Shown here piece by piece: positions 34,172 to 44,410 of a stretch of 64,000 nt of DNA; position 1 is the stretch's first letter; every line of letters starts with the position of its first letter. The DNA lies in contig JAUTXW010000127.1 in NCBI GenBank assembly GCA_030620095.1, forward strand, positions 1,409,501 to 1,473,500, read 5' to 3'. A program made the position numbers and the translations under genes. Under the pieces are notes generated by a model. That model saw only the letters and a list, made by a program, of their open reading frames with translations. It was not told where the DNA came from and did not search any database. The DNA comes from Kuschelorhynchus macadamiae (taxonomy: Eukaryota; Arthropoda; Insecta; Coleoptera; Curculionidae).

Positions 34172-35541
34172 TTGGATATTTCTCAAGATTTTAGTGATAT
34201 ATTTTATTTAGAAGGCGATAAGTTGACCTTTACTAATACTCTCAAACGTACTATATTAACAGATCCAACTAAAGGGCCCATTAATATAAAACCCTATAGG
34301 TTACCTTTCAAACATAGAGAAATAATTAATGAACAAACGGGTCAAATGTTAAAAGACGGAATAATATCTGCTTCAAATAGTCCGTGGAATAGTGCCTTAC
34401 TCGTAGTTCCAAAGAAAAGCGATACTTCGTCGCCTAAATTTAGAATTGTAGTAGACTTTAGAAAATTAAACGATATAAGCTTAGGAAATGCCTTTCCACT
34501 TCCAAACATAACTGATATTTTAGACCAGTTAGGAAATTCTCATTATTTCACTACTTTAGATTTAGCCAGCGAGTTCCATCAGGTTAAAATGGATGAAAAT
34601 GACAAACTTAAAACAGCTTTTAGTACACCTACAGGACACTATGTTTATAACAGGATGCCATTTGGATTAAAGGGAGCCCCCGCTACATTTCAAAGGTTAA
34701 TGAACACGGTTTTAAGCGGACTTAATGGCATTAAATGTTTTATCTACTTAGATGATGTAGTAATATATGCAAATAATTTAAAAGAACATAATGCGAGATT
34801 AATAGAAAAATCTCAAAGACTTAGGGAAAATAATTTAAAACTTCAACCTTCAAAATGTCAATTTTTATGTAAGGAATGTTTATATTTAGGGCATATTATT
34901 ACCGAACACGGTATTAAACTAGACCCAACAAAAATTGAATGCGTATCTAAATTTCCGCAACCAAAAAACGCAAAGGACATAAAATCATTTCTAGGCCTAG
35001 TTGGGTACTACAGGAAATTGATTGAAAATTTTGCAAAAATCGCTAAACCTTTGACAAAATTATTAAAAAAAACGCAACTTTTAATTGGGATAATGCATGC
35101 GAAAACTCATTTCAAACTCTTAAAGAAAATATCAATTGTCCACCCGTTCTTCAATACCCAGATTTTTCCAAAGAATTCATAATAACTACCGACGCCAGTA
35201 ATTATGCAGTAGGAGCGATCCTTTCACAAGGTAAAGTTAATAGCGATCGACCAATTGCGTACGCCAGTAGAACTTTAAACAGGGCTGAGCAAAATTATTC
35301 AACTACTGAAAAGGAACTAACAGCAATAGTATGGGCTGTAAGACATTTTCGACCGTACATTTTTTGCACTAAATTTAAAATTGTAACCGATCATAAACCA
35401 TTACTCTATGTATTTAATATTAAAGATCCGGGTTCACGATTAACAAGATTTAGGCTTAAATTATAAGAATATGATTTTAAAATCATTTATAAAGCAGGCA
35501 AAATAAACACAAATGCCGATGCACTTAGTAGAATAATTAGC
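34172..35541 (+). pseudogene. pol: G2 pol: reverse transcriptase and RNase H
   Basis: RT (34172 to about 35070) has all usual gypsy motifs: SPWNSALLVVPKK, FRIVVDFRKLN, FTTLDLASEFHQVKMDE (34550), MPFGLKGAPATFQ (34656), the catalytic YLDD (34744) and LGLVGYYRKLIENFAKIA (34993). It looks intact through the connection. A frame shift near 35078 leads into RNase H, where TTDASN (35185), YSTTEKEL (35297), VTDHKPLL (35385) and NADALSR (35511) retain the four acidic residues. A TAA at 35464-35466 interrupts the domain. RT together with RNase H makes element cDNA in the particle. Upstream 33991-34171 is the linker. Confidence 0.9.
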
Positions 35542-35559
35542 ACCGTTAATGGCAACTTA

Positions 35560-37006
35560 ATTACGAATTATCAAGAATTTCAAGAATACCTACAAACCCA
35601 TATTATTGTTATTAATTCAAAAATTATAGAAAAAAATACAAGTCTCTTTAAAATATCAAATTCTAACCCCATCGCAATATTTCTACCAAAAAATTTAGAC
35701 ATTGAGCATTTAAGTGTTTTAAAAAATAACAAACAACTTAAGTATTTTTTAGAATCTTTTAATAGTACTAGTCAACTAAATATAGCCTCAGTTTTTCATT
35801 ATCATGACATTAATTTCAAACTGTTTTTACTCGTAGACAATGTAAATATGTTGGATAATTTTAGTTACGAAAATATTTGGTCCGCATTAATAAGTCTACG
35901 AAGTCTGATCTATAATGATAAATTAAAATTATCGCTTATTAAATACCACTATAATCCTTCAATAAAATGGGAAATCATAATGCCAATGATAAGGTATATT
36001 TTTAAAGATCTAGATGTTGAAATAACAGTATATAACAATAGCTTAATAACTCCTTCAGATCCCGACAAAGAAACTTTATTACATGAATTTCACAACTGTC
36101 CCTTGGGGGGACATCAAGGGGTATCTCGGATGTATAAAAAAATATCACAGTTATATACTTGGAAGAGCTTAAAAAAATATATCAAAAGATTTATAAAAAA
36201 ATGCGAACTTTGTCAAAAAAATAAATTATCTCGTAAAACAAAAATGCCAATGACAATAACAACTACAGCTTCTAAAACTTTTGAAAAATGTTTTTTGGAC
36301 ATAGTTGGTCCATTACCAGAAACTGAAAACGAACACAAATATACTTTAACCTTTCAGGACGACCTTACTAAATATATTATTAATGTTCCTATGAAAAATC
36401 AAGAAGCTTCAACGGTTGCTCATCATTTTGTAAAAACATAATTTTCCTTTTTGGAATTCCTGAATCATTAGTAACCGACCAAGGTTCAAATTTTCTTAGC
36501 GAACTTTTTAAAGATACATGTAAACTCCTAAAAATAAAAAAGTTCCAAACGAGTAGTTACCATTCAGAATCGAACGGAGCATTAGAGTGATCTCATAGGG
36601 TTTTAGAAGAATATTTGAGAAATTTTATAACAACATCCCAAAAAGAGTGGGATACCTGGATACCTTTTGCAACTTTCACATATAACACTACGCCGCATAC
36701 TGCAACACAATACTCTCCTTTTGAGCTTTTAGTCGGTGTTGTTCCCCACTTACCTACATCAATTAATCAGCCTCCAAAAACACAATATATTTATGATGAT
36801 TTTGTTAGTACCTTAAAACAAAAATTGCAATATTCTCATCAACTCGCCAGAGAAAACTTAATTAAAAGCAAAAATAAATCGAAAGAAAATTTTGATAAAC
36901 ATTCATTTTTAAGAAAATTTGAAGTAGGCGATAAGGTACTATTATATGATAAATCCGTTCGAAGAGGTAGAAGTAAAAAGCTTTCTTCATTATGGGTTGG
37001 ACCATA
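35560..37006 (+). pseudogene. pol: G2 pol: integrase, split by CR1-like insertion
   Basis: Integrase joins cDNA to the chromosome. An HHCC zinc-binding region (HEFHNCPLGGHQG at about 36086, CELCQKNK at 36206) precedes the core, whose acidic residues are seen in FLDIVGPLP (36294), VTDQGSNF (36472) and SESNGALE (36565). A frame shift near 36435 and a TGA at 36588-36590 just after the catalytic Glu break the frame. It then runs clean through VGDKVLLYDKS to a Trp-Val-Gly-Pro motif ending at 37003, where the CR1-like element begins. The last piece resumes at 42168-42269 in phase, with KGKNKQTIHANRLKFFY before its stop. Confidence 0.9.
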
Positions 37007-37142
37007 ACCACAGTTCGACTGCGGTACCGTTCGGGTGTGCTTTGTTTTGCGTTCCTCGCAGTCGAGCTGCTTCGCAGTACGTGTGTTTGTTCTGTTTTGT
37101 TTTCGCTGTGTATTTTTGTTTCGAATTATTCATTTTCTAAAT

Positions 37143-38798
37143 ATGGCTGAATACAAGTGTGACAATTGCCGTAAAGAGTTTTCAGAGAAAGACAAATACA
37201 ATAAACTTCGTTGTAGTGGCGAGTGTAAACGATCTTTTTGCATGAATTGCACGGGCCTTGATAAGGCTACCACAAAAATCTTGATATTACAAAAATCAAC
37301 CCACCTCCGATTTTTCTGCGCCCTGTGCGACTCCCCTAGTTTGAAATATCTCAACGATAAAATCACAAAGGTATCTCAAAATTTGATTCCACATGAACTT
37401 TTTGATTCAGTCGCAAACCGTGTATTTCAATTGTCAAGTAGTGTACCGACAATTTCTGAAATGTATGACATTTTAGTGAAGAGTGAATCCAGGTGGGATC
37501 TCATGGAGAAAAAAATTGACGATATCCATAATCTCTCGAGGGAGTTTTCCGCTTACAAACCAGATATGTTATTAAAGTCTCTAAGGGATATGGAACAGAA
37601 TATTTTCAATATTTCCCAAATCCTCTTCAACAATGCCGAAGAAGTGATAAAAATCCAAGTACAGGACTCCTCTTCAATTGAATTAAAAGCAGGTATTGCT
37701 AACATAAAGAGCAACCTAACTTGTGTAACTGACTTGGTAAAAGAGTTATACTCCAAATATGAAAGCCAACATAAGTGTAAGCATATCAAAAATACATACC
37801 CTACCACCATACCCTTGCCTACACCAACTATGGAAACTACCTGCTCCACCGCCTCTACACAAACTGAGGTAACACCTACGGATATTCCCAGTACTACTGA
37901 AGGCTCCAGCAAGCTGGCTTGTAATAATACACAACGGTGGCACTATGTAGTCGTAAGAAATCTTCCTGCAGGGTTTACGCCTAACAACATAGTTCACTAC
38001 GTTAAGGAAAAGCTTGGGACTACAGAGTTTATTCGATGCTACCACCTAATAAATCATATCTCAAACATTGATTTTAAAATTGGAACTCAGTCAAAAAAGT
38101 CAGCTGAAAAGCTTTTAGACAGCAATCTATGGCCACATGGCGTAGTAATAAAACGGTCAGCTGTATCCGAACTTACAGAAAAATCTACACCGAACCTCCC
38201 ACCTCCCTCCACACCGAAAAAACTGCCCACCAACTCGAGCTCCGTCAGTTCACTGGTTGTCTCCTCTCCAATTTCTCAAAAGGGCACTATAATATCTTCT
38301 GACAAAGAGGCCATTGCTGCCTGCAAAGCAGATGTCTTGTTGAGCGACAACTGCTATAGTCTTTCCAAGAAAGCTCCTACTGACCAAGAACCTATTTTTG
38401 ATCCAATGTCTCCCCCAACAGTGAAGCTTACGCGAACCGAAAAAAGTTCTGATAACCGTTTCCTCATGTCTAGACTAAGAGAACCAGCCATTTTAAAGGC
38501 CTTCAAGTTATATCTCGCCTTCCTGCACGACCAACCTGCGCCAATTCACTTTGAAGGGTTTACAAATACAAGCACCAGGCTGTTTTTGGCTTCTGAAGGC
38601 ATTCCTATAGATTATAGAACCCTACACAAGATATATTTCGATTTTCATGCTGCTTACGGATTTAACGCAGCAGAAGTGGAAGCGGATCTTGCAGCCTATG
38701 GATCCTACATATCTTCGGAGAGATCGATTCATCTTCAGAGGACCAGAGAATGCCATAAAAATTATTTTACCAGCAATTCTCCCAAAAAAAATTTTTAG
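37143..38798 (+). CDS. CR1-like ORF1 protein with PHD-like finger and RRM-like segment
   Basis: 551 codons from the ATG at 37143, the first ATG of the element; a longer upstream reading would need a GTG start. Residues 1-62 form a PHD/zinc-finger pattern: CDNC, a Cys pair CSGEC, SFCMNC and FCALC. Residues about 70-200 are helical and likely coiled-coil. A Thr/Pro/Ser-rich stretch (about 215-260) precedes a segment starting HYVVVRNLPAGFTPNNIVHY (about 263-340) that looks RRM-like. Another Ser/Pro linker leads to a compact C-terminal region (about 440-540). ORF1 proteins of this group bind element RNA and act as chaperones; PHD-type ORF1s are known in CR1-group elements. The RRM call rests on motif shape only. 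Confidence 0.85.
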   Translation: MAEYKCDNCRKEFSEKDKYNKLRCSGECKRSFCMNCTGLDKATTKILILQKSTHLRFFCALCDSPSLKYLNDKITKVSQNLIPHELFDSVANRVFQLSSSVPTISEMYDILVKSESRWDLMEKKIDDIHNLSREFSAYKPDMLLKSLRDMEQNIFNISQILFNNAEEVIKIQVQDSSSIELKAGIANIKSNLTCVTDLVKELYSKYESQHKCKHIKNTYPTTIPLPTPTMETTCSTASTQTEVTPTDIPSTTEGSSKLACNNTQRWHYVVVRNLPAGFTPNNIVHYVKEKLGTTEFIRCYHLINHISNIDFKIGTQSKKSAEKLLDSNLWPHGVVIKRSAVSELTEKSTPNLPPPSTPKKLPTNSSSVSSLVVSSPISQKGTIISSDKEAIAACKADVLLSDNCYSLSKKAPTDQEPIFDPMSPPTVKLTRTEKSSDNRFLMSRLREPAILKAFKLYLAFLHDQPAPIHFEGFTNTSTRLFLASEGIPIDYRTLHKIYFDFHAAYGFNAAEVEADLAAYGSYISSERSIHLQRTRECHKNYFTSNSPKKNF

Positions 38799-38860
38799 AA
38801 AACACGACGTGTCCTGAGGAACTAGATTCCTCAAAACTTCCTGTTGTTACTAGTCTTAAT

Positions 38861-41620
38861 ATGGTTCTAATTAATATTGCTTCTCTAAGAAATAAAACTG
38901 ACGAATTGTACCTATTTCTGGAAGAATTGGAGTTCCCCCAACTTGTTGCAATTACTGAGCACTGGCTGAATCTAAACGAACCCTTTTATATTGAGAGGTA
39001 TACCACAGTAGCTAGATATGACAGAAAAAACTCAGCTCATGGGGGAACACTGATTCTATCCCTAAATGGAGATTTCATGTCGGTATCTAAATATGATCAT
39101 TTGTTAGCGGATAGCTCTTTTGAATTCTCTATAGTATATAATCAAAACCTTGATCTTTATGTAATTTGTATTTATAGATCACCAAACTCTGATGTACAAT
39201 CATTTTTAAATAGCCTGGTAAGTTTGCTAGACAGCCTACCGATTAAAGGTAAAAAAATTCTATGCGGAGACTTTAATATTGACTATGCTACTGTTTGTGC
39301 CATCCAGAAATATCTAATTTCTATATTCGACTCTTTCGGTCTTTCAATGCATGTATCCTCGCCAACTAGAATTTCAAAAAACTCTTCTTCTATCATCGAT
39401 TACATGGCGTCTGATTTTTCTCCATCAGAGGTGCAATCACAGGTCTATAACTCAGGTCTTTCCGATCACGAGGCGGTAATTTCCAGGTTTAGTTTACCTA
39501 TTAGGCCCTTACCAAGATCTCGCCATCGGGGCAGAATTTTCTCGGCCGCAAATTTCTCAGTATTTCATAATATTTGCTTTAACACCAATTGGAATTTTGA
39601 ATCTGATAATGTCAACACAAACTTCAGAACTTTTTTAAATAAAACTTTAAGTGCTTTTAACAAGGCCTTCCCGCTTAAGAATATCAAACCTAAGCGGCAT
39701 AAACCGTGGACCACGAAAGGAATACGAATTTCTGCTAAAAATATGCGCTCGCTCTCATATATAAAAAAATTCACCGACTCCTTTCTTATTCTCGACTATA
39801 TCTCTAATTATAGGAGGATCTACACTACTCTTATTAAGTCAGCAAAAAAATTACACTACCGAAAACGTCTAACAAACTCTAATAACGTTTCAAAAGAAAC
39901 CTGGTCCATCATCAATAACCTCAGAAACAAATCAAACCCTGTGACTCAGAACTTGCCAGGGGCTAATGATCTAAATGATTATTTTATTAATGTAAGCAAA
40001 AATGTCACCTCTAGTATCTCGCCAAGTTTGGACCCTCTTTCGTTTCTCCCTCCTTCAAAAAATTTAGCTGATAGCTTTTTCTTAAGTCCCGTTAGCAACA
40101 CTGAACTATTGAAGGTAATACATAATATTAAAAGTAAATCTTCGTGTAGCACTGATGGCCTATCAATTAGAATATTCCTGAACTTGCCACTCCCAGTCAT
40201 AGAGGCCCTTACAACATTAATAAATGAGTCCTTTATAAAAGGTGTATTCCCTGATTGCCTTAAAACAGCTATAATTATTCCACTTCATAAAGGCGGCGAA
40301 AAAACTAACTCTTGCAATTATCGCCCAATTGCACTACTACCAGTGCTATCAAAAATCATCGAAAGGCTACTGAAGAACCGTCTTATGCCATTTCTCCTGA
40401 AACATCAGATAATATCCCCGGAGCAGTTCGGATTTCTACCCAACAAGTGCACCAGTGACGCCATGTTCACGTTGCTTAGAGGCGTCTACTCATCTCTCAA
40501 TAACAACCACCCAACTGCCTCAGTTTTTTGTGACTATGCGAAAGCCTTTGATTGTGTTAGTCATGAAATTCTGATAAACAAACTACATTTTTATGGAATT
40601 CGTGGTACTTCTTTAAATTGGTTCAAATCTTATCTTGGAAAAAGGCAACAACTTGTAAGGGCTAATGGTTCCGATTCTGATTGTAAGTTGATTACAAGTG
40701 GAGTTCCTCAAGGTTCAGTCTTGGGACCTATTCTTTTTTTGTTATACATTAATGATATCACGAACCTTAAAATTAATGGAAGAATCTCCCTTTTTGCTGA
40801 TGACACAAGCATAACATGGAGTGATTTTGATACAACGTCTTTACACTCTAGTATCTCCAAAGACTTGGTTATAATTAAGGCTTGGTCCGATTCCAATATG
40901 CTTTGTTTTAACGTCGATAAAACGGTGGCGTTATCTTATAAGGGAACTTTACAACCACTTCAGGTACATAACAGCAATATTGAATACGTAGAGTCGGTTA
41001 AATTCCTGGGTTTAAATATAAATAGCAACCTAAAATGGTCTAATCATATTGACACCTTAACTAAAAAACTTTCTACCGCCTGCTTCGCCATTCGATCAGT
41101 TTCAAAAGAACTAGACGTTCCTTCTGCCAGACTTACTTATTTCTCTTTATTTGAATCCCACCTCCGCTATGGCCTTCCCTTTTGGGGCTGCTGTACCACC
41201 GAGCAATTTCGTAGTATTTTTATGCTTCAAAAGAGAGCCATTCGTTATTTGTTTGGTCTAAATAATAGAGCTCACTGCCAATACTATTTCAAAAAACATG
41301 AAATATTAACACTTCCTGCATTATTTATTTTGGAAACGGTATGTTTGCTGAGAAAACATATAAACACCCTCCCAGAAAGGCCACAACATGTATACCCTAC
41401 CAGAAACTCTAGGCATGATATTTATCTTCCCATTCCTTCCACAGAATTAATAAAAAAATCAATTATTTACAACGCCATAAAACTTTACAACAATCTGCCA
41501 GTACATTTAAAATCTATCCCTATGCTTGCACAATTTCGAAAAAACACCAAAGCATACCTCATTGAGAGACCACTTTACAGCGTTAATGATTTTTTTTTTT
41601 CAGTGAGTAAGTCTCTTTAA
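38861..41620 (+). CDS. CR1-like ORF2: endonuclease and reverse transcriptase
   Basis: 919 codons from an ATG that sits a few residues before the endonuclease core. The apurinic-like endonuclease (1-215) nicks the target: INIASLRNK at 4-12, TEHWL with Glu33, IYRSPNS at 104, CGDFNID at 135-141, SIIDYM at 177 and SDHEAV at 201. A linker (to about 410) precedes RT, which copies the RNA at the nick: NYRPIALLP, VFCDYAKAFD (about 555), SGVPQGSVLGPILF and LFADDTS (about 645), with the two catalytic Asp. The C-terminal part has LQKRAIRYLFGL. There is no RNase H domain. All expected active-site residues are present. Placed after ORF1 with a 62-nt gap, probably translated by reinitiation. CR1/L2/Jockey group; exact clade not determined. 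Confidence 0.93.
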   Translation: MVLINIASLRNKTDELYLFLEELEFPQLVAITEHWLNLNEPFYIERYTTVARYDRKNSAHGGTLILSLNGDFMSVSKYDHLLADSSFEFSIVYNQNLDLYVICIYRSPNSDVQSFLNSLVSLLDSLPIKGKKILCGDFNIDYATVCAIQKYLISIFDSFGLSMHVSSPTRISKNSSSIIDYMASDFSPSEVQSQVYNSGLSDHEAVISRFSLPIRPLPRSRHRGRIFSAANFSVFHNICFNTNWNFESDNVNTNFRTFLNKTLSAFNKAFPLKNIKPKRHKPWTTKGIRISAKNMRSLSYIKKFTDSFLILDYISNYRRIYTTLIKSAKKLHYRKRLTNSNNVSKETWSIINNLRNKSNPVTQNLPGANDLNDYFINVSKNVTSSISPSLDPLSFLPPSKNLADSFFLSPVSNTELLKVIHNIKSKSSCSTDGLSIRIFLNLPLPVIEALTTLINESFIKGVFPDCLKTAIIIPLHKGGEKTNSCNYRPIALLPVLSKIIERLLKNRLMPFLLKHQIISPEQFGFLPNKCTSDAMFTLLRGVYSSLNNNHPTASVFCDYAKAFDCVSHEILINKLHFYGIRGTSLNWFKSYLGKRQQLVRANGSDSDCKLITSGVPQGSVLGPILFLLYINDITNLKINGRISLFADDTSITWSDFDTTSLHSSISKDLVIIKAWSDSNMLCFNVDKTVALSYKGTLQPLQVHNSNIEYVESVKFLGLNINSNLKWSNHIDTLTKKLSTACFAIRSVSKELDVPSARLTYFSLFESHLRYGLPFWGCCTTEQFRSIFMLQKRAIRYLFGLNNRAHCQYYFKKHEILTLPALFILETVCLLRKHINTLPERPQHVYPTRNSRHDIYLPIPSTELIKKSIIYNAIKLYNNLPVHLKSIPMLAQFRKNTKAYLIERPLYSVNDFFFSVSKSL

Positions 41621-42167
41621 ATTGTCACTAAACTCGCTTGTTTACTTAAATCTTTTGTGAGTCATGTCCTAACTCATAGCATAGAATTTTGTAAATCATT
41701 ATATAGGGAAAAGAACTGTCGAACATTCACTTAAAACTTAATTATTTTTGTTAGGTATTGGATTAAAAACAATTTAATTCTTTTTGTATACTACATTCTG
41801 CACTAGTTCAATATACCTTCTGTTTAACATCACAATTATTTGTATAACTATAATAACATAGAGTTTAAGGTCGCATAGTTGCAATTTTGATTTCAATGTC
41901 ATCGAAATTATTCACCTCGTACATGTGTGTTTGTTTACTTTTATAAGGTTATCATGATTCATTTACTGTTTGCAATGTTATGCTATATTCTAACGTGTGT
42001 TTTACGATTTGGTAAATTGATAATTTACATTTTAAAAATAAAAGCACTGACTTGTCGAAATTATTTTCGATTAATGTTTTGATATGTCTTATTTTTAGGT
42101 ATATTTTGCTTTGTCCATAAAATTGTAGAATTTTTCTGCGGCAATAAAGCATACTTTTGTTTGTTTG
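41621..42167 (+). terminator. 3' UTR and poly(A) signal of CR1-like element
   Basis: Non-coding sequence after ORF2, with AATAAA at 42143-42148 close to the element's end and a terminal TTTTGTTTGTTTG. The antisense relic at 24815 has the same CAATAAAGC context near its end, which supports this as the conserved tail recognised by the RT. Confidence 0.65.
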
Positions 42168-42269
42168 TATAAAATAATAAAAAAGAATTCTGATGTAAAT
42201 TATACAATTCAAAAAGGAAAAAATAAACAAACTATTCATGCAAACAGGCTAAAATTCTTTTACCATTAA
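42168..42269 (+). pseudogene. pol: G2 integrase C-terminal end after the insertion
   Basis: Coding resumes in phase with the part ending at 37003. It contains KKNSDVNYTIQKGKNKQTIH, then ANRLKFFY, and stops at 42267-42269. This is the short C-terminal DNA-binding tail common in gypsy integrases. It shows that the CR1-like element entered an already present gypsy pol gene. Confidence 0.8.
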
Positions 42270-42374
42270 CAAGTAAAAAATGTATATATTATAGAATGTT
42301 CATACGTAATTTAATAAGTTAATAACAATTAAAAAAAAATGTGTATATTTGTGTAAATAGGATTATTATTTTAG

Positions 42375-44256
42375 GTTCAGTATTTTAACGATAATAGCAA
42401 CCATAGCTTTGACCTACTCCGAGTATAACGTCACATACTACGATTACAATCCTGGAATACATTTTGAAAATTTAGGAGAACTTCGGCTGTTTAATAACAA
42501 ATGGAAATTAGTTACTTATGTAGATTTAGACAATGTTAGCAATAAGTTGTTATCACTAAAAAATCATTACAAAAATATGGAAGAATTGTGTAATAATAAT
42601 AACGCTCAGTATCACTTTTTCATATGCGAAGTTTTTTTTAAATCATCAAAGTATACTTTTGAAAAAATAGAAAAAGAATTGCAAGTTTTGCATGAACTCG
42701 TGGGTCATAATAGTTTAAGTAGAAATAAAAGAGGATGGTTCAATATAATAGGAAAAGCAACAAAAGTTTTACTTGGAACTCTAGACGAAGATGACGCAAA
42801 TTATTATAATGAGAAAATTTCAGAAATCACTAAAGACGATCGTTCAGTTTTAAATCTCTTAAAACAACAAACAAATATTGTACAATCTACTTTAATAAAT
42901 TTTAATAATACAATTGGCACCTTAGACTTTAATGAAAATATCTTAAAAAATAACGTTAGACTTAATAATGAATTAAATAAGGAACAAAAAGATGTCCAGT
43001 TTTTATCATTTAAGGCTAAATTACAAGAACACATAACCTTGCTAAATATGATGCTAAATCAGTTAGAATTAGAAGTTATACGAATTACAAATGCAATTTT
43101 AGTGGCAAAGAAAGGTGTATTACATCCTTCAATTTTAACACCCATTAGGCTCGTTAATGAATTAAAAAAAGTTTTTGAATCCTTACTTTATGGAGTAGAA
43201 TTTCCAATACCACTAGATCCTAGCAATGCAAATCTTCTTTTCAATGTAATAGAATTACAAGTATATTTTGAAGGTAAACGTTTAATATACATAATAAATA
43301 TTCCCTTAGTAGAATCAAATCTTTTTTATATTTATAAAATATCGACATTTCCTAAACTATTAACTGCAAATGAATTCATTTCAAAATACGTGGCAATAGA
43401 CGATAGAAAACAATAATTTATGACTTTTTCAGAAATCGAATATAATGCTTGTTTAAAAATTTTAAAAAAATAAGATAATTTGTAAACAACAAAAACCAGT
43501 ATTTTTGGCACACTTAGAAAACAGTTGTGAAATCAAACTACTTCAGGTTACAAATAAAATACCAGACAACTGTGATAAACGAATTATACATTCGGATAGG
43601 GCAATTTTTATCCAGTTACAAACCAGTAACACGTGGTTATTTGCAGTACCTCATCCAGAGAGCCTCACAATATCTTGTAATAATAAAAATAAAGGGTTAT
43701 AGTGCATCATCCATGCTTGTGCCTCATGATAATACTTTTTCATCAAAAGTGTTCAGTGAATTTATTCCACCATTTAATATTACAGACAATTGTTGCGAAG
43801 AAACAAGAAAGTATAATTTAAATTTAAGTGAGGTTTTACTAGACGAACATTATAAAATATTGTCTAAACATATACCAGAACTTAACGTTGCCAGTCATAA
43901 GTTGGAAGACATAGGCAAAATAACCGAGGAACTTGAAAAAAACAAAGTAACACGTAATTATACATTTTGGCTTCTATTATAGCCTATATTTTAGCCTTGT
44001 GTATAATTATTTTCACGATTTATAAACTATATAAAAGGTGTTTCAAAAAACTGCTTGTTGTGGTATGATGCCAAATTTTTGTATCAGAGTTAATCAGACA
44101 ATTGAACCATCCCCACAAAACAGAGGTAGACATATCGCTAGATATACTTCAGAGGAAGTGGACAGTGATCACTCTGAAGAAAATGTTAGAGTAGAACTTT
44201 CTGGGCGCGGAGCCATTGGTTTTGTACCTGCTAGACGATCAGTTAAATCAAATTAA
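42375..44256 (+). pseudogene. env: G2 env (errantivirus/baculovirus F-like fusion protein), broken
   Basis: Reading starts just after a good splice acceptor (TTATTATTTTAG, ending 42374), as expected because errantiviral env is made from a spliced RNA. A hydrophobic signal-like stretch (SILTIIATIALT) precedes the ectodomain. A furin-like RNKR site (42721-42732) is followed by a fusion-peptide-like segment and LLGTLDEDD, then a long helical region, all open to 43416. After that come frame shifts and stops near 43417, 43700 and 43980, a transmembrane stretch (AYILALCIIIFTIYKLY, about 43983-44033) and a charged cytoplasmic tail ending 44256. Domain order is complete, but the frame is not. Confidence 0.85.
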
Positions 44257-44398
44257 GATGTACTATATTATAATTTTTATTCTAAGATAAGGTTTATTGT
44301 AAAAGTATTATTATAAGTAGTAGTTAGTAACAAGTAGCTATTTCGAGTTAACATATTTTAAGAGATTTTCTTCGTTAGAACTCTATAAAATCTCTCAC

Positions 44399-44410
44399 CA
44401 GGGGGGGAGG
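44399..44410 (+). other. Polypurine tract of G2
   Basis: CAGGGGGGGAGG directly precedes TGTTGTGATCCC, the LTR start. The seven-G run stands out in this AT-rich element. Confidence 0.8.

Larger units (their letters stand above)
37007..42167 (+). mobile_element. Full-length CR1-like non-LTR retrotransposon nested in G2 integrase
   Basis: A 5.16-kb insertion between GGACCATA of the integrase and TATAAAATAATA, where integrase coding resumes. It has a 5' UTR of 136 bp, richer in G+C than the flanks, an open ORF1 (37143-38798), a 62-nt gap, an open ORF2 (38861-41620), a 3' UTR of about 550 bp with AATAAA, and a short TTTGTTTGTTTG tail in place of poly(A). Target duplication is at most about 2 bp (TA), as is common for CR1-group insertions. 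With no stop or frame shift in 1,470 codons, this is the best preserved element in the window. Confidence 0.92.

Noticed and set aside
37035..37142. Longer ORF1 start upstream of the ATG at 37143
   Set aside because: Would need a GTG start; the ATG at 37143 is directly followed by the Cys pattern of the PHD-like finger and fits the family.
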